Shown here piece after piece: positions 16,994-25,382 of a stretch of 64,000 nucleotides of DNA. The position numbers and the translations under genes are program-made. Positions within the stretch are counted from its first letter, which is position 1, and each line of letters opens with the position of its first letter. The notes beneath the pieces are model-generated. The model worked only from the letters and a program-made list of their open reading frames with translations. It did no database searches and was not told the DNA's origin. The stretch lies in assembly GCF_000805675.1 (NCBI RefSeq), contig NZ_JSEF01000004.1:62001-126000 (forward strand), written 5' to 3'. Source of the stretch: Corynebacterium minutissimum. Lineage in GTDB: Bacteria; Actinomycetota; Actinomycetes; Mycobacteriales; Mycobacteriaceae.

Positions 16994-18208
16994 ATGACTA
17001 CTCCACAAGAAACCCGGGAGACTCTTCTTCCGGCCTACTTCGGTGAGTTCGGCGGACAGTTTGTCCCCGAGTCGCTCATCCCTGCCCTCGACCAACTAGA
17101 GCAAGCTTTCGTCGATGCACAGAATGACTCCTCCTTCCGTGAGGAACTTTCTGGCTACCTCCGTGACTACCTCGGCCGCCCCACCCCTCTTACTGAGGCC
17201 ACCAAACTTGGCGGCAAGGCTCGTATCTTCCTCAAGCGCGAAGACCTGGTGCACGGCGGCGCCCACAAGACCAACCAAGTCATCGGCCAAGCCCTCCTGG
17301 CAAAGCGCATGGGCAAGACCCGCATCATTGCCGAAACCGGCGCTGGCCAACACGGAACCGCCACAGCCCTCGCCTGTGCGCTCCTCGATCTCGAGTGCGT
17401 GGTGTACATGGGCGCCAAGGACGTCGCCAGGCAGCAGCCCAATGTCTACCGCATGGAACTGATGGGCGCGAAGGTTATCCCCGTCGACTCCGGCTCGGGC
17501 ACTCTCAAGGACGCGGTTAATGAGGCCCTCCGTGATTGGACTGCCACCTTCCACGAATCTCACTACCTCCTCGGCACCGCCGCGGGACCACATCCGTTCC
17601 CGACCATCGTGCGCGAGTTCCACAAAGTGATCTCCGAAGAAGCCAAGGCCCAAATGATTGAACGCACCGGCGGGCTTCCCGACGTCGTAGTGGCCTGCGT
17701 CGGCGGCGGCTCCAATGCCATCGGCATGTTCGCGGATTTCATCGATGAGGAATCCGTTGAGCTCGTAGGTGCGGAGCCTGGGGGAGAGGGCCTCGATTCC
17801 GGCCGCCACGGCGCCACGATTAACAATGGCACCATCGGCATTCTCCACGGCGCTCGTTCTTACCTCATGCGGAACTCCGAAGGCCAAGTGGAAGAATCCT
17901 ATTCCATCTCCGCCGGACTTGATTACCCGGGCGTCGGCCCGCAGCACGCGCATCTTTCCCAGACGGGCCGCGCGACGTACGTCGGCATCACCGACGCCGA
18001 AGCACTTGAAGCCTTCCAACTCCTCAGCCGCCGCGAAGGAATCATCCCTGCCCTCGAGTCCTCCCATGCCCTGGCCTACGCCCTCAAGCGCAAGGATGAA
18101 GACATCACCATCCTCGTCTCCCTGTCTGGCCGTGGCGACAAAGACATCGACCACGTCCGACGCACCCTCGACGAACAGCCCGAACTCAAGCTCCCGGAGG
18201 ATCACTAA
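16994..18208 (+). CDS. trpB: Tryptophan synthase beta chain
   Basis: 404 residues, standard length. It condenses indole with serine using PLP. The PLP lysine lies in HGGAHKTNQ, followed by [12 protein letters not shown]. The phosphate-binding loop is [11 protein letters not shown]. It starts 22 bp after trpCF behind AAAGGA. The stop shares one base with the trpA start (TAATG), typical of the coupled alpha and beta subunits. Confidence 0.97.
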   Translation: MTTPQETRETLLPAYFGEFGGQFVPESLIPALDQLEQAFVDAQNDSSFREELSGYLRDYLGRPTPLTEATKLGGKARIFLKREDLVHGGAHKTNQVIGQALLAKRMGKTRIIAETGAGQHGTATALACALLDLECVVYMGAKDVARQQPNVYRMELMGAKVIPVDSGSGTLKDAVNEALRDWTATFHESHYLLGTAAGPHPFPTIVREFHKVISEEAKAQMIERTGGLPDVVVACVGGGSNAIGMFADFIDEESVELVGAEPGGEGLDSGRHGATINNGTIGILHGARSYLMRNSEGQVEESYSISAGLDYPGVGPQHAHLSQTGRATYVGITDAEALEAFQLLSRREGIIPALESSHALAYALKRKDEDITILVSLSGRGDKDIDHVRRTLDEQPELKLPEDH

Positions 18209-19035
18209 TGAGCCGCTACGAGAAACTCTTTTCCACACTAGCCTCGCGTAATGAAGGCGCATTTGTCCCCTTCATTATGCTCAGCGACCCTGACCCAGAC
18301 ACCGCCCTGACCATCGTCCGGGCAGCCGTCGCCGGTGGGGCGGATGCTCTGGAGCTCGGAGTACCATTCTCCGACCCGGTAGCCGACGGCCCCACAATCC
18401 AGGCCTCACACATTCGCGCCCTCTCCGGCGGCTCCACTGTCGATTCAGCCCTTAGCCAGATCCGCCAGATCCGCGCTGAGTTTCCGGATCTTCCCATCGG
18501 CATGCTCATCTACGGTAACGTGCCCTTCACCCGTGGCCTCGACACCTTCTACTCTGAGTTCCACGAGGCAGGTGCCGACAGCATTTTGATTCCCGACATC
18601 CCAGTGCGCGAAGGCGCCCCCTTCGTCGCTGCCGCCGAGAAGGCCGGGATTGACCCGATCTTTATCGCACCCGCTCAAGCCTCCGAGAAGACCCTCGCTG
18701 GTGTAGCCAAGTATTCCAAGGGTTATATCTACGCCATCTCCCGCGATGGCGTCACCGGTACCGAAAAGGAATCTGAGACCCAGGGTCTTGACGAGGTCGT
18801 CGCAAACGTCACGCGCTTTGGCGGCGCACCCATTCTCTTGGGCTTCGGCATTTCCACGCCGCAACACGTCGCCGACGCGATTGCCGCCGGTGCCGCCGGC
18901 GCCATCACGGGCTCCGCTCTGACCAAGATCGTCGACGCACACCTCGACGAGAACAGCAAACCAACGCCAGGGCTTGCCGACGCCGTCACCGCCTTCGTTT
19001 CCGACATGAAGGCCGCCACCAAACGCGACGACTAA
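18208..19035 (+). CDS. trpA: Tryptophan synthase alpha chain
   Basis: 275 residues, a TIM barrel that cleaves indole-3-glycerol phosphate and passes indole to TrpB. Conserved segments are ALELGVPFSDPVADGPTIQ with the catalytic Asp/Glu pair, PDIPVREG, YAISRDGVTG and GFGISTPQHV. It is the last gene of the trp operon, followed by the parS-bearing gap at 19036-19384. Confidence 0.96.
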   Translation: MSRYEKLFSTLASRNEGAFVPFIMLSDPDPDTALTIVRAAVAGGADALELGVPFSDPVADGPTIQASHIRALSGGSTVDSALSQIRQIRAEFPDLPIGMLIYGNVPFTRGLDTFYSEFHEAGADSILIPDIPVREGAPFVAAAEKAGIDPIFIAPAQASEKTLAGVAKYSKGYIYAISRDGVTGTEKESETQGLDEVVANVTRFGGAPILLGFGISTPQHVADAIAAGAAGAITGSALTKIVDAHLDENSKPTPGLADAVTAFVSDMKAATKRDD

Positions 19036-19384
19036 TAGAACACTTCCGCCCTATGGCCTCCTCTCCACCCTCTAGGAGCAGGGGGCCGTTTCACGTGAAA
19101 CACCGCGCAACTGATACATCGTCATCTGCAGATGCCACCCGCTCGACCAACCCCTCATCCGATCGTCGTCCCTGACGCCGGTTCTTAGTTAAACAACGTC
19201 GATGAATCAGCGTGCCGCCTTCGTCGTCCGCGACGACGGTTCGTGTTCTCCTCTCTCCATATGTCGCCGCCGCCTTTTCGTCGTCTATGGCGACGAAGAA
19301 GCTTTGCACTGGGGCAGACAATCTTTCCGTCGGCGTCGTCGTTTAGTTCGACGAGCAAGCCAGCCTCATCACCGGCCTAACCCT
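19036..19384. repeat. Gene-free gap with three GTCGTC/GACGAC hairpins
   Basis: No convincing gene is seen between trpA and the HNH gene. Besides parS site 4, the stretch holds CGTCGTC/GACGACG at 19222-19238, TTCGTCG/CGACGAA at 19277-19297 and TCGTCG/CGACGA at about 19336-19354. All are variants of one inverted motif. The T-runs expected of terminators are missing. Function unknown. Confidence 0.5.
19087..19102. other. parS centromere site 4
   Basis: CGTTTCACGTGAAACA, one base off the 16-bp consensus, 51 bp after the trpA stop. Confidence 0.93.
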
Positions 19385-20674
19385 CTAGAAGGGAATATCG
19401 TCACCATTAGTATTGTCACGGTCTGCCGGGTCGGTCATATCAAAGACTTCCACGATCTCACCGTTATCCAACTCCACCTTCAACGCCCTGGCATCCTGAT
19501 GCATCTTTGCTCGGTGTGCCATAACATCCTCCGCAATACTACGAGCCCACCTGCGCATCGAGGGTGCAAGCGGGCCTGTAGCTTGCGTGGTCACCCAACT
19601 GCCATCAGCCAATAGCCACACCACATCACCAGTTACCGGATCCAAAATATAAAAGGCCCTGCCCTCGGTCTTCATATTGTGATGACGCTGGCACAAACAC
19701 ACCAAATTATCCGGATGCGTTGGCCCACCCTCGGCATAATTAATCCGATGATCCAACTGACACATCCACGCTGGCACATCACACCCCCCAGCCCGACACG
19801 TCCCATCACGGCCTTCAACATACTTACGCACAAAATCCGACGGACGATAAGAATCAGACGCGTTAGGCACCTGGCTTAAATCCCGCTCAACCACCTTGGC
19901 TGCTGGTATATCCTCACCACGCCACCCATGGCCCTCAACAAACACCGGTGCCCCCTCCACATCAGACGCCTTATAAGTATGCACCACCACTTTTCCAACC
20001 TCCGGCTCCACTGCGCCTGATAGCAACAGCACCATGGCATCCGCCATCGACACCTCATGCTTTCTGGCGGTTTCTTTAATCAGCTCATGGATGACCACAC
20101 CCACAGTGGAATCAACCTCTAACTCAAGAAAGGCTCGCTGGCCTTTAGTGAGGATGGAATACCGGTTCTTCTTACGCGTATCACGAAATGCTACTGAATC
20201 ATCTAATACTTTGGCGATATCACGCACCCGGCGCCGAATCTGACTCGCTGTCGGAAACACCTGATTAGGCCGCTTCGGTACAAACCAGCGCGAAAGCTTC
20301 TCATCAATTTCTGCCACCACTCTCCTGGTCGGATGCCCCAGCTTGGACATCACCTCATCAATAGCCACCAACGACGCCATATCCAACAACGCCTGCGCAT
20401 CCTGCAGCGCCTTGACCTTCGGCAACTCCTCAAGCCGCAGAACCCCCATCACATTCTTAGCGACTTGCCTGGCCGTCTTGGCAGTCTTGACCGAAAGCTT
20501 CATCACCTCACTATCAGAATCAGCCTCCAAAGCCGGAAGATTATGTAACCAGAACTCATACTCCGCACGCCGCAGAAACATCCCCGCAACACATATCGGA
20601 TCATCAGGATTCGAATGAGAAAAATACGCCAACGGAACAGAAGAAGAAGTAGTTGTTGTTGTGGTTGCCACCAT
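19385..20674 (-). CDS. HNH endonuclease-signature protein with DUF222 domain
   Basis: 429 residues. The N-terminal two thirds is the helical DUF222 region typical of multi-copy actinobacterial proteins (13E12-type). The C-terminal HNH motif is RAGGCDVPAWMCQLDHRI followed by LVCLCQRHHNMK, with paired cysteines for zinc. These proteins are widespread in corynebacteria and are of unknown role; nuclease activity is presumed from the motif. AAGGGG precedes the start. The low-GC flank upstream (20675-20990) may indicate that the gene is mobile. Confidence 0.88.
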   Translation of the reverse strand: MVATTTTTTSSSVPLAYFSHSNPDDPICVAGMFLRRAEYEFWLHNLPALEADSDSEVMKLSVKTAKTARQVAKNVMGVLRLEELPKVKALQDAQALLDMASLVAIDEVMSKLGHPTRRVVAEIDEKLSRWFVPKRPNQVFPTASQIRRRVRDIAKVLDDSVAFRDTRKKNRYSILTKGQRAFLELEVDSTVGVVIHELIKETARKHEVSMADAMVLLLSGAVEPEVGKVVVHTYKASDVEGAPVFVEGHGWRGEDIPAAKVVERDLSQVPNASDSYRPSDFVRKYVEGRDGTCRAGGCDVPAWMCQLDHRINYAEGGPTHPDNLVCLCQRHHNMKTEGRAFYILDPVTGDVVWLLADGSWVTTQATGPLAPSMRRWARSIAEDVMAHRAKMHQDARALKVELDNGEIVEVFDMTDPADRDNTNGDDIPF

Positions 20675-20992
20675 AAGTGACCCACCCCTTAAATACTAGA
20701 ACATACGAACATGTTTTCTAGTAACAACACTACCCAACCGCCTCGACACCACACCAGACCTAATAACACCTCACCAAACCTAGACCAAAACAGCACACCC
20801 ATTCGAACACACTCTTGCCAACACCACATATAGACGGCGAATTATCAAACACCCCACACCACACTGTGACAAACACCACAATATAGTAATGGGGAACGGG
20901 CAAAGAGACGTCGCCAAGCACTGCATCAGCTGCATCCTCGCGCAAGGTCACTCGACCCATCCTTCTTTCCCACTGGGCAGTAAAACGGTTAA
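20675..20992. other. AT-rich non-coding gap upstream of the HNH gene
   Basis: The stretch is clearly lower in GC than its neighbours and rich in CACCACA- and ACAC-type runs. I see no gene, RNA or repeat unit with confidence. It would carry the HNH promoter on the minus strand. Confidence 0.5.
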
Positions 20993-21018
20993 ACCCCCAA
21001 CCCGTCAGGGAAGGGGGT
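20993..21018. terminator. Hairpin terminator downstream of the DAACS symporter gene
   Basis: ACCCCC and CCC pair with GGG and GGGGGT through a stem interrupted only by opposing AA pairs, with loop GTCA. It lies 19 bp past the symporter stop; on the minus strand a T-rich tail follows. Confidence 0.7.
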
Positions 21019-21021
21019 GGA

Positions 21022-21037
21022 AGTTTCACGTGAAACT
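21022..21037. other. parS centromere site 5
   Basis: AGTTTCACGTGAAACT contains the exact 14-bp core. It touches the last base of the symporter stop codon and lies between that gene and its terminator. Confidence 0.92.
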
Positions 21038-22272
21038 TAAGCGGTAGCGACCTCTCCGTCGGCGGCCTTAGCCTCCGATTCAGAGTCGATGCCGTCGATC
21101 ATGTTGCGGGCAAAGCGATCGACAATCATGGCAATAGCGCCGTCGCCAGTGACGTTTGCCGCGGTACCCACGGAGTCGATGGCAATGTATGCAGCAATCA
21201 TCAGAGCCACCATAGAATCGTCGAAGCCCATATTGGACTGCAGGAGGCCCACGGCCACCATCACTGCACCGCCAGGAACACCAGGAGCGGCAATCATCAT
21301 GATGCCCAGCAGCAGGATGAAGCTCAGGGCCTTTCCGAGATCGCCTTCCATGCCAGGCGCCATAAAGACGATAGCGAAGGCGTACAGCGTCAGCTTCATC
21401 ATGGAACCAGACAAGTGGATGGTGGCACAGAGCGGAATGACGAAGCCGGCAACCGGCTTGGAAATGCCGTTCTTCAGAGCGGAATCAAGGGAGACCGGAA
21501 TGGTCGCGGCTGAAGAAGAAGTGCCCAACGCGGTGAAGTAGGCGGGCGCCATATTCTTCATAGCCGTGAACGGATTCTTTCCTGCAATGGCACCCGCAAC
21601 CAGATACTGGAATACCAAGTACACCAGCGTCATCACCACGGAAAGCAGGAGCACCTTGGCGAAAGCAACAATCACCGTGCCGATGTTGCCGTTCATACCC
21701 AGGGTCAGGAAGATACCGAAAATGTAGATCGGCAGCAGTGGAATAACGAAGCCCCAGATAACCTTGATAACAACTCCTTCAAATTCCTTCGAGAGGGTAT
21801 AGAGGTTATCGGACTTGACCGTAGTCATCGCCACGCCAACACAGAAGGAGAGAAGCAGCGCCGTCATCACCTCGAACGGTGCGGGCATGAGAACCTCGAA
21901 GTATGGCTCGAGGGCGCCTTCGTCAATATCAGCAACATCGGTATTGAGCGTTTGACCCTTGAGCATCACGGGGTATAGCACCTGGGTCAGCCCATAGGCC
22001 ACCAGGCCCGAAAGGATAGTGGAACCGTAGGAAATACCTGCGGTAATGCCAAGCCACTTACCTGCACCGCGGCCAAGACCGGCAATAGCTGGTGCCACGA
22101 GGGCAAAAATCAAAACTGGGATAAAGAAGCCCAAGAAATTAGAGAACAGCCCGTTGAAGGTAGCGAAGGTTCTACCGAACCATTCGGGTGCAAACTGGCT
22201 TGCAATGATGCCCAAGATAATCGCCACGATGATCTTGAACAACAGAGAGTTGAGAACACTCTTGAATGACAT
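21037..22272 (-). CDS. Dicarboxylate/amino acid:cation symporter (DAACS family)
   Basis: About 411 residues; an in-frame ATG 17 codons upstream exists but MSFKSVLNSLLF directly begins the first helix. The family fingerprints are GTSSSAATIPVSLD (re-entrant serine-rich loop), GVPGGAVMV and DSVGTAANVTGDG (cation- and substrate-binding helix 8). Members import dicarboxylates, glutamate/aspartate or Ser/Thr with sodium or protons. The variant motifs do not let me choose a substrate. It stands alone, with a terminator and parS site 5 behind it. Confidence 0.88.
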   Translation of the reverse strand: MSFKSVLNSLLFKIIVAIILGIIASQFAPEWFGRTFATFNGLFSNFLGFFIPVLIFALVAPAIAGLGRGAGKWLGITAGISYGSTILSGLVAYGLTQVLYPVMLKGQTLNTDVADIDEGALEPYFEVLMPAPFEVMTALLLSFCVGVAMTTVKSDNLYTLSKEFEGVVIKVIWGFVIPLLPIYIFGIFLTLGMNGNIGTVIVAFAKVLLLSVVMTLVYLVFQYLVAGAIAGKNPFTAMKNMAPAYFTALGTSSSAATIPVSLDSALKNGISKPVAGFVIPLCATIHLSGSMMKLTLYAFAIVFMAPGMEGDLGKALSFILLLGIMMIAAPGVPGGAVMVAVGLLQSNMGFDDSMVALMIAAYIAIDSVGTAANVTGDGAIAMIVDRFARNMIDGIDSESEAKAADGEVATA

Positions 22273-22429
22273 GATTGATTCTTTTCTATGGTTGGAACCA
22301 CGTGGATTTCCATCGCTAGGCAATAAACGCTTTAATATCTACCGAGCGACACGAAATGTATATTACAGGAGCAACCTCATAATTTGAACTGGCTTTCTCG
22401 CTAGGCAACGGGAGAGATAGACTAGTCAC

Positions 22430-22894
22430 ATGCTCGTAGTCGGAATCCTCTTCTTCATCCTCGCCGCAGTTCTTGTGATCGTGGGCGCTCTCGCTTCATT
22501 GCGCAAGCTTCCTGGCAATAGTGTCGTCGGACTGCGCCTGGCGGAAATTCGCAAAAGTAAGGAAGCATGGGATAACGCACACGCCGTAGCCGGACCTTTT
22601 TGGGCGCTCGGCGGTGTAGCGCTTATCTTCGGTGGCTTCGTAGCCCTGCGGGCCGAAGGCTGGATGTGGCTTATCCCCGCCGCAACGTTCATTGTTGCAG
22701 TATTGCTGCTTTCCATCGGCTCCAACATGGGCGCCCGCGCAGCCTACTTGTGGGACCAAGCGCACAAGGATGATGAGGGCTGCGGGGATTCCTGTAATTG
22801 TGGCGATGGTGGATGTGGTGAGGATGCACCGCCGGCTGTCGACGTATCTGCGGTCCGCGAGGCTGCCAAGCACTCCGATGGAGTGGAACAATAA
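22430..22894 (+). CDS. SdpI-like membrane protein with cysteine-rich tail
   Basis: 154 residues with three hydrophobic segments (about 2-24, 56-73, 81-99). The segment PGNSVVGLRLAEIRKSKEAWDNAH between the first two matches the SdpI family, whose Bacillus member gives immunity to the SdpC toxin. No sdpC-like toxin gene lies nearby. The C-terminal tail after residue 110 carries CGDSCNCGDGGC, four cysteines in 12 residues, unlike ordinary SdpI proteins. The tail could bind metal, which is inference. Confidence 0.78.
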   Translation: MLVVGILFFILAAVLVIVGALASLRKLPGNSVVGLRLAEIRKSKEAWDNAHAVAGPFWALGGVALIFGGFVALRAEGWMWLIPAATFIVAVLLLSIGSNMGARAAYLWDQAHKDDEGCGDSCNCGDGGCGEDAPPAVDVSAVREAAKHSDGVEQ

Positions 22895-22966
22895 TTACAG
22901 CACTGTGACGTAAGTTGTTTGCCCCTATACAGCAGATCATTTTTCGTCACAACGAAATCATATTTG

Positions 22967-23015
22967 GACCCTTCTGATGGTAGGAGCACTCCACCATTGA
23001 GAGGGTCTCTTTTTC
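22967..23015 (+). terminator. Strong Rho-independent terminator
   Basis: Outer arms GACCCT/AGGGTC and inner arms ATGGT/ACCAT form one long hairpin ending at 23007, followed by a T-run (TCTCTTTTT). It ends the SdpI-like transcript. Confidence 0.85.
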
Positions 23016-23030
23016 TAATATCTTTGCGTT

Positions 23031-23046
23031 AGCTGTCAAGACAGCT
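23031..23046. promoter_or_regulatory. Inverted repeat AGCTGTC-AA-GACAGCT
   Basis: A perfect 7-bp inverted repeat with a 2-base centre lies 67 bp before the small exported protein gene and just after a terminator. It has the size of a dimeric repressor site. Regulator unknown. Confidence 0.5.
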
Positions 23047-23112
23047 ACAAGTGAGTGAGAAATCGGGGATGGTGCGTGACAATAATGGGGCTTCCAGAGG
23101 ACGATAGTCAAT

Positions 23113-23343
23113 ATGACTAACTCAAAGCGAAACAAGACCCTTCAGATCGTCGCCGCAGCGGCATTGAGCCTCACCGCCTTGGGCGCCGGCGCCTCCTACG
23201 CTATGGCTTTCGATACGCGCGGGCCGAAATCGGTAGCGGAAGCTGGAACGATCTACAGCGACGTGGGAACCTCATATGGTTCCTATGATTTTAGCGGCAG
23301 CACCGAACGTGAGGTTCCCGTGTGGAATGGTGAGATCGGATAG
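23113..23343 (+). CDS. Small exported protein of unknown function
   Basis: 76 residues. Basic N-terminus MTNSKRNK, a hydrophobic core AAAALSLTALGAGASYAMA and a probable signal-peptidase site near residue 32 predict export. The mature part is about 44 residues, has no cysteines and is rich in Gly, Ser and Tyr. I recognise no family. It lies 10 bp upstream of the Rieske-type gene, so the two may be one transcript. Confidence 0.65.
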   Translation: MTNSKRNKTLQIVAAAALSLTALGAGASYAMAFDTRGPKSVAEAGTIYSDVGTSYGSYDFSGSTEREVPVWNGEIG

Positions 23344-23353
23344 AGTAGGGCCC

Positions 23354-23725
23354 ATGACTACGTGTTCTCGTCGCCTGTTCCTCCTCGGCACCGCCACCAC
23401 CTTTGCAGGCGCGTACCTCGCCGCCTGCGGCAAGGAGCCCTCGGCTGAAATCGCCGCCACTGAGATTCCGCTTGGATCTGCCATCATCGTGGATAAGGTG
23501 ATTTTTGCCCAGCCGACCGAAGGCGAGTTTAAGGCCTATTCCCAGACCTGCCCACACCAGCAATCCCTCATTACCAAGATTGAGGGACTGACGGCAACGT
23601 GCACGAGCCACTATTCAAGCTTTGACCTGGCTACAGGTGAAGTCACAGGCGGCCCAAGCCCGAAGCCACTCACGGAGTACGGCGTTGAAAACGACGGCGA
23701 AACGGTAAGGAACGTCAGCAGCTAA
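23354..23725 (+). CDS. Rieske-type 2Fe-2S protein with Tat/lipoprotein signal
   Basis: 123 residues from the ATG at 23354; an earlier in-frame start would add 26 unconvincing residues. The N-terminus TCSRRLFLLGTATTFAG has the twin-arginine pattern and ends in a lipobox LAAC. The Rieske ligands are visible as TCPHQ and, 18 residues later, CTSHYSSFD (two Cys, two His). It should be exported folded and anchored outside the membrane. The electron partner is unknown; no oxidoreductase gene adjoins it. Confidence 0.85.
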   Translation: MTTCSRRLFLLGTATTFAGAYLAACGKEPSAEIAATEIPLGSAIIVDKVIFAQPTEGEFKAYSQTCPHQQSLITKIEGLTATCTSHYSSFDLATGEVTGGPSPKPLTEYGVENDGETVRNVSS

Positions 23726-23736
23726 CGCCGCGGCAG

Positions 23737-23752
23737 CGTTTCACGTGAAACA
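23737..23752. other. parS centromere site 6
   Basis: CGTTTCACGTGAAACA, one base off the 16-bp consensus, in the gap between the Rieske and SBF-like genes. It is the copy closest to oriC, about 26.5 kb away. Confidence 0.93.
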
Positions 23753-23778
23753 TATGAGGGGCGTCTACACTCTGATAT

Positions 23779-24738
23779 ATGCTTGAGCGTCTCAGAAACC
23801 TCGACCCCCTCATTGTCCTCATCCTGTGCGCCGTCGCGATTGCGATTGTGTTCCCCGCCCGTGGGCAATTCGCGGATACCTTCGACGTCCTCACCAATAT
23901 CGGCATCGCGCTGCTGTTCTTTCTGTACGGCGCACGCCTATCTACACGCGAAGCAATCAATGGCATCAAGCACTGGAAACTGCATCTCACCATCCTCGCG
24001 TTTACCTTTGCTGTATATCCTCTTATCGGTCTCGCCCTGAGACCCCTCACAGCCTTCATGCCCAACGACCTCTATTTGGGCATCTTGTACCTCACGCTTG
24101 TGCCATCGACCGTGCAATCCTCTGTGGCATTCACGTCCGTCGCGAAGGGTAATGTCGCCGGCGCGATCGTGTCTGCATCGGCGTCGAACTTGGCAGGCGT
24201 CATCCTCACCCCGCTCCTCGTTATGGCACTCATGGGTGCAGGAGACGGTATCCACATCGACAGCTCGGTCTTCCTCGAAATCTCAGTGCTCTTGCTCCTA
24301 CCTTTCGCACTGGGCCAGCTCACACGGAGATGGGTCGGCAGGATCGCCGCAAGTAAGGCCACGAAAGTGGTGGACCGAGGTTCCATCGCCATGGTCGTCT
24401 ACGCAGCCTTTTCAAAAGGAATGGTGGATGGCATTTGGTCGCAGATTAGCGTCTGGCAAATCCTGTTCCAGATTCTCTTCTCCACGGTTTTCGTGTTCTT
24501 CATGCTCTGGCTCACCAAGGTCATAAGCAAGAAACTCGGGTTTAGCCGTGAAGATACGATTGCTATCCAGTTCTGTGGTTCGAAGAAGTCACTGGCCACA
24601 GGTCTGCCGATGGCCTCGGTAATTTTTGCTTCCGGTAGCACGTCGCTAGGACTCCTCATCCTCCCGCTCATGATTTACCACCAAGTGCAGCTCATGATCT
24701 GCGCGTCTGTGGCATCGCGCTATGCGCGGGTAGAGTGA
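23779..24738 (+). CDS. Bile acid:sodium symporter-like (SBF/RCH1-type) transporter
   Basis: 319 residues with about nine to ten hydrophobic segments. It begins LDPLIVLILCAVAIAIVFPA and contains FFLYGARLS, LTLVPSTVQSSVAFTSVAKGN and FCGSKKSLATGLPMA, all typical of the SBF-like family related to yeast RCH1 and bacterial YfeH. Substrate is unknown; RCH1 relatives have been tied to calcium homeostasis. The following small gene begins 6 bp downstream, so the pair is probably co-transcribed. Confidence 0.87.
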   Translation: MLERLRNLDPLIVLILCAVAIAIVFPARGQFADTFDVLTNIGIALLFFLYGARLSTREAINGIKHWKLHLTILAFTFAVYPLIGLALRPLTAFMPNDLYLGILYLTLVPSTVQSSVAFTSVAKGNVAGAIVSASASNLAGVILTPLLVMALMGAGDGIHIDSSVFLEISVLLLLPFALGQLTRRWVGRIAASKATKVVDRGSIAMVVYAAFSKGMVDGIWSQISVWQILFQILFSTVFVFFMLWLTKVISKKLGFSREDTIAIQFCGSKKSLATGLPMASVIFASGSTSLGLLILPLMIYHQVQLMICASVASRYARVE

Positions 24739-24744
24739 GGCACC

Positions 24745-25053
24745 ATGAAAACCCTCTACGTTCGAACAACCCTGACCGTCCCAGGGGCCGGCACAGCTAT
24801 CCATATTGCGGAAATGCAGGAAATTAGTGACACCGCCTGCTCCATGCAGCGCATCATAGCGCTCGCGCCGGATGACTCCATCGTGGGAGCAGCGACCCCG
24901 CATGCGTCGGTAGGCAATGCAGATATTCCACAGCAGGTGGTCCCGCACCCCAATACCTACGATGAATTCCCGGATATTGAGGCAGAGTTTGTCAGCGCAC
25001 TCCAGTTTCACTCCCTGTGGACCGAAGCTACCGCCCTCTACGGTGAGGTTTAG
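24745..25053 (+). CDS. Conserved hypothetical protein, 102 residues
   Basis: A soluble protein with no signal or membrane segment. It begins MKTLYVRTTLTVPGAG and ends FVSALQFHSLWTEATALYGEV. It follows the SBF-like gene by 6 bp, and its stop overlaps the stop of the convergent azlD gene by 4 bp. I do not recognise the family. Its tight packing and sensible codon use support a real gene. Confidence 0.65.
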   Translation: MKTLYVRTTLTVPGAGTAIHIAEMQEISDTACSMQRIIALAPDDSIVGAATPHASVGNADIPQQVVPHPNTYDEFPDIEAEFVSALQFHSLWTEATALYGEV

Positions 25054-25382
25054 AAGACCACGTTCGCAAGGAGCATGTAGAACGAGGTTCCACCGAAAAT
25101 GGATAGGCCGGAGTTTCGGCGCCACAGGTGAAGACCCGCAGTAAAAGCAGCACCGGCAAGGGGAGCGATGAAGCTTCCCATGTCACGGGATGCACCAAAT
25201 AAGGTATAGACCACCAAAACGGTCATTACGCCTACTGGCATTGTGAACCCCAGCATGGAAATGAACTGGCTTCCCTTAAGGGCCTTGACAAAGGCGAAGG
25301 GCAACCAGCGCAACAGAACTGTCACGATGCCGACTGGGATGAGAACCGCCAGAATAGCGGAAAGGGTCATTCCGGCTGGCAT
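25050..25382 (-). CDS. azlD: Branched-chain amino acid exporter small subunit, AzlD type
   Basis: 110 residues with four hydrophobic segments. The pattern TVLLRWLPFAF near residue 21 is typical of AzlD/BrnE. With AzlC it forms a two-component exporter for branched-chain amino acids; the C. glutamicum equivalent is BrnFE, which also exports methionine. The ATG overlaps the azlC end by 16 bp. No Lrp-type regulator gene is adjacent, unlike the C. glutamicum brn locus. Confidence 0.87.
   Translation of the reverse strand: MPAGMTLSAILAVLIPVGIVTVLLRWLPFAFVKALKGSQFISMLGFTMPVGVMTVLVVYTLFGASRDMGSFIAPLAGAAFTAGLHLWRRNSGLSIFGGTSFYMLLANVVF

Noticed and set aside
20760..21029. 89-codon minus-strand frame in the AT-rich gap
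   Set aside because: It runs through the symporter terminator and parS flank and has no family features.
24745..25053. Assigning the 102-residue protein to a named DUF
   Set aside because: A resemblance came to mind but I cannot support it from motifs, so it is left as hypothetical.
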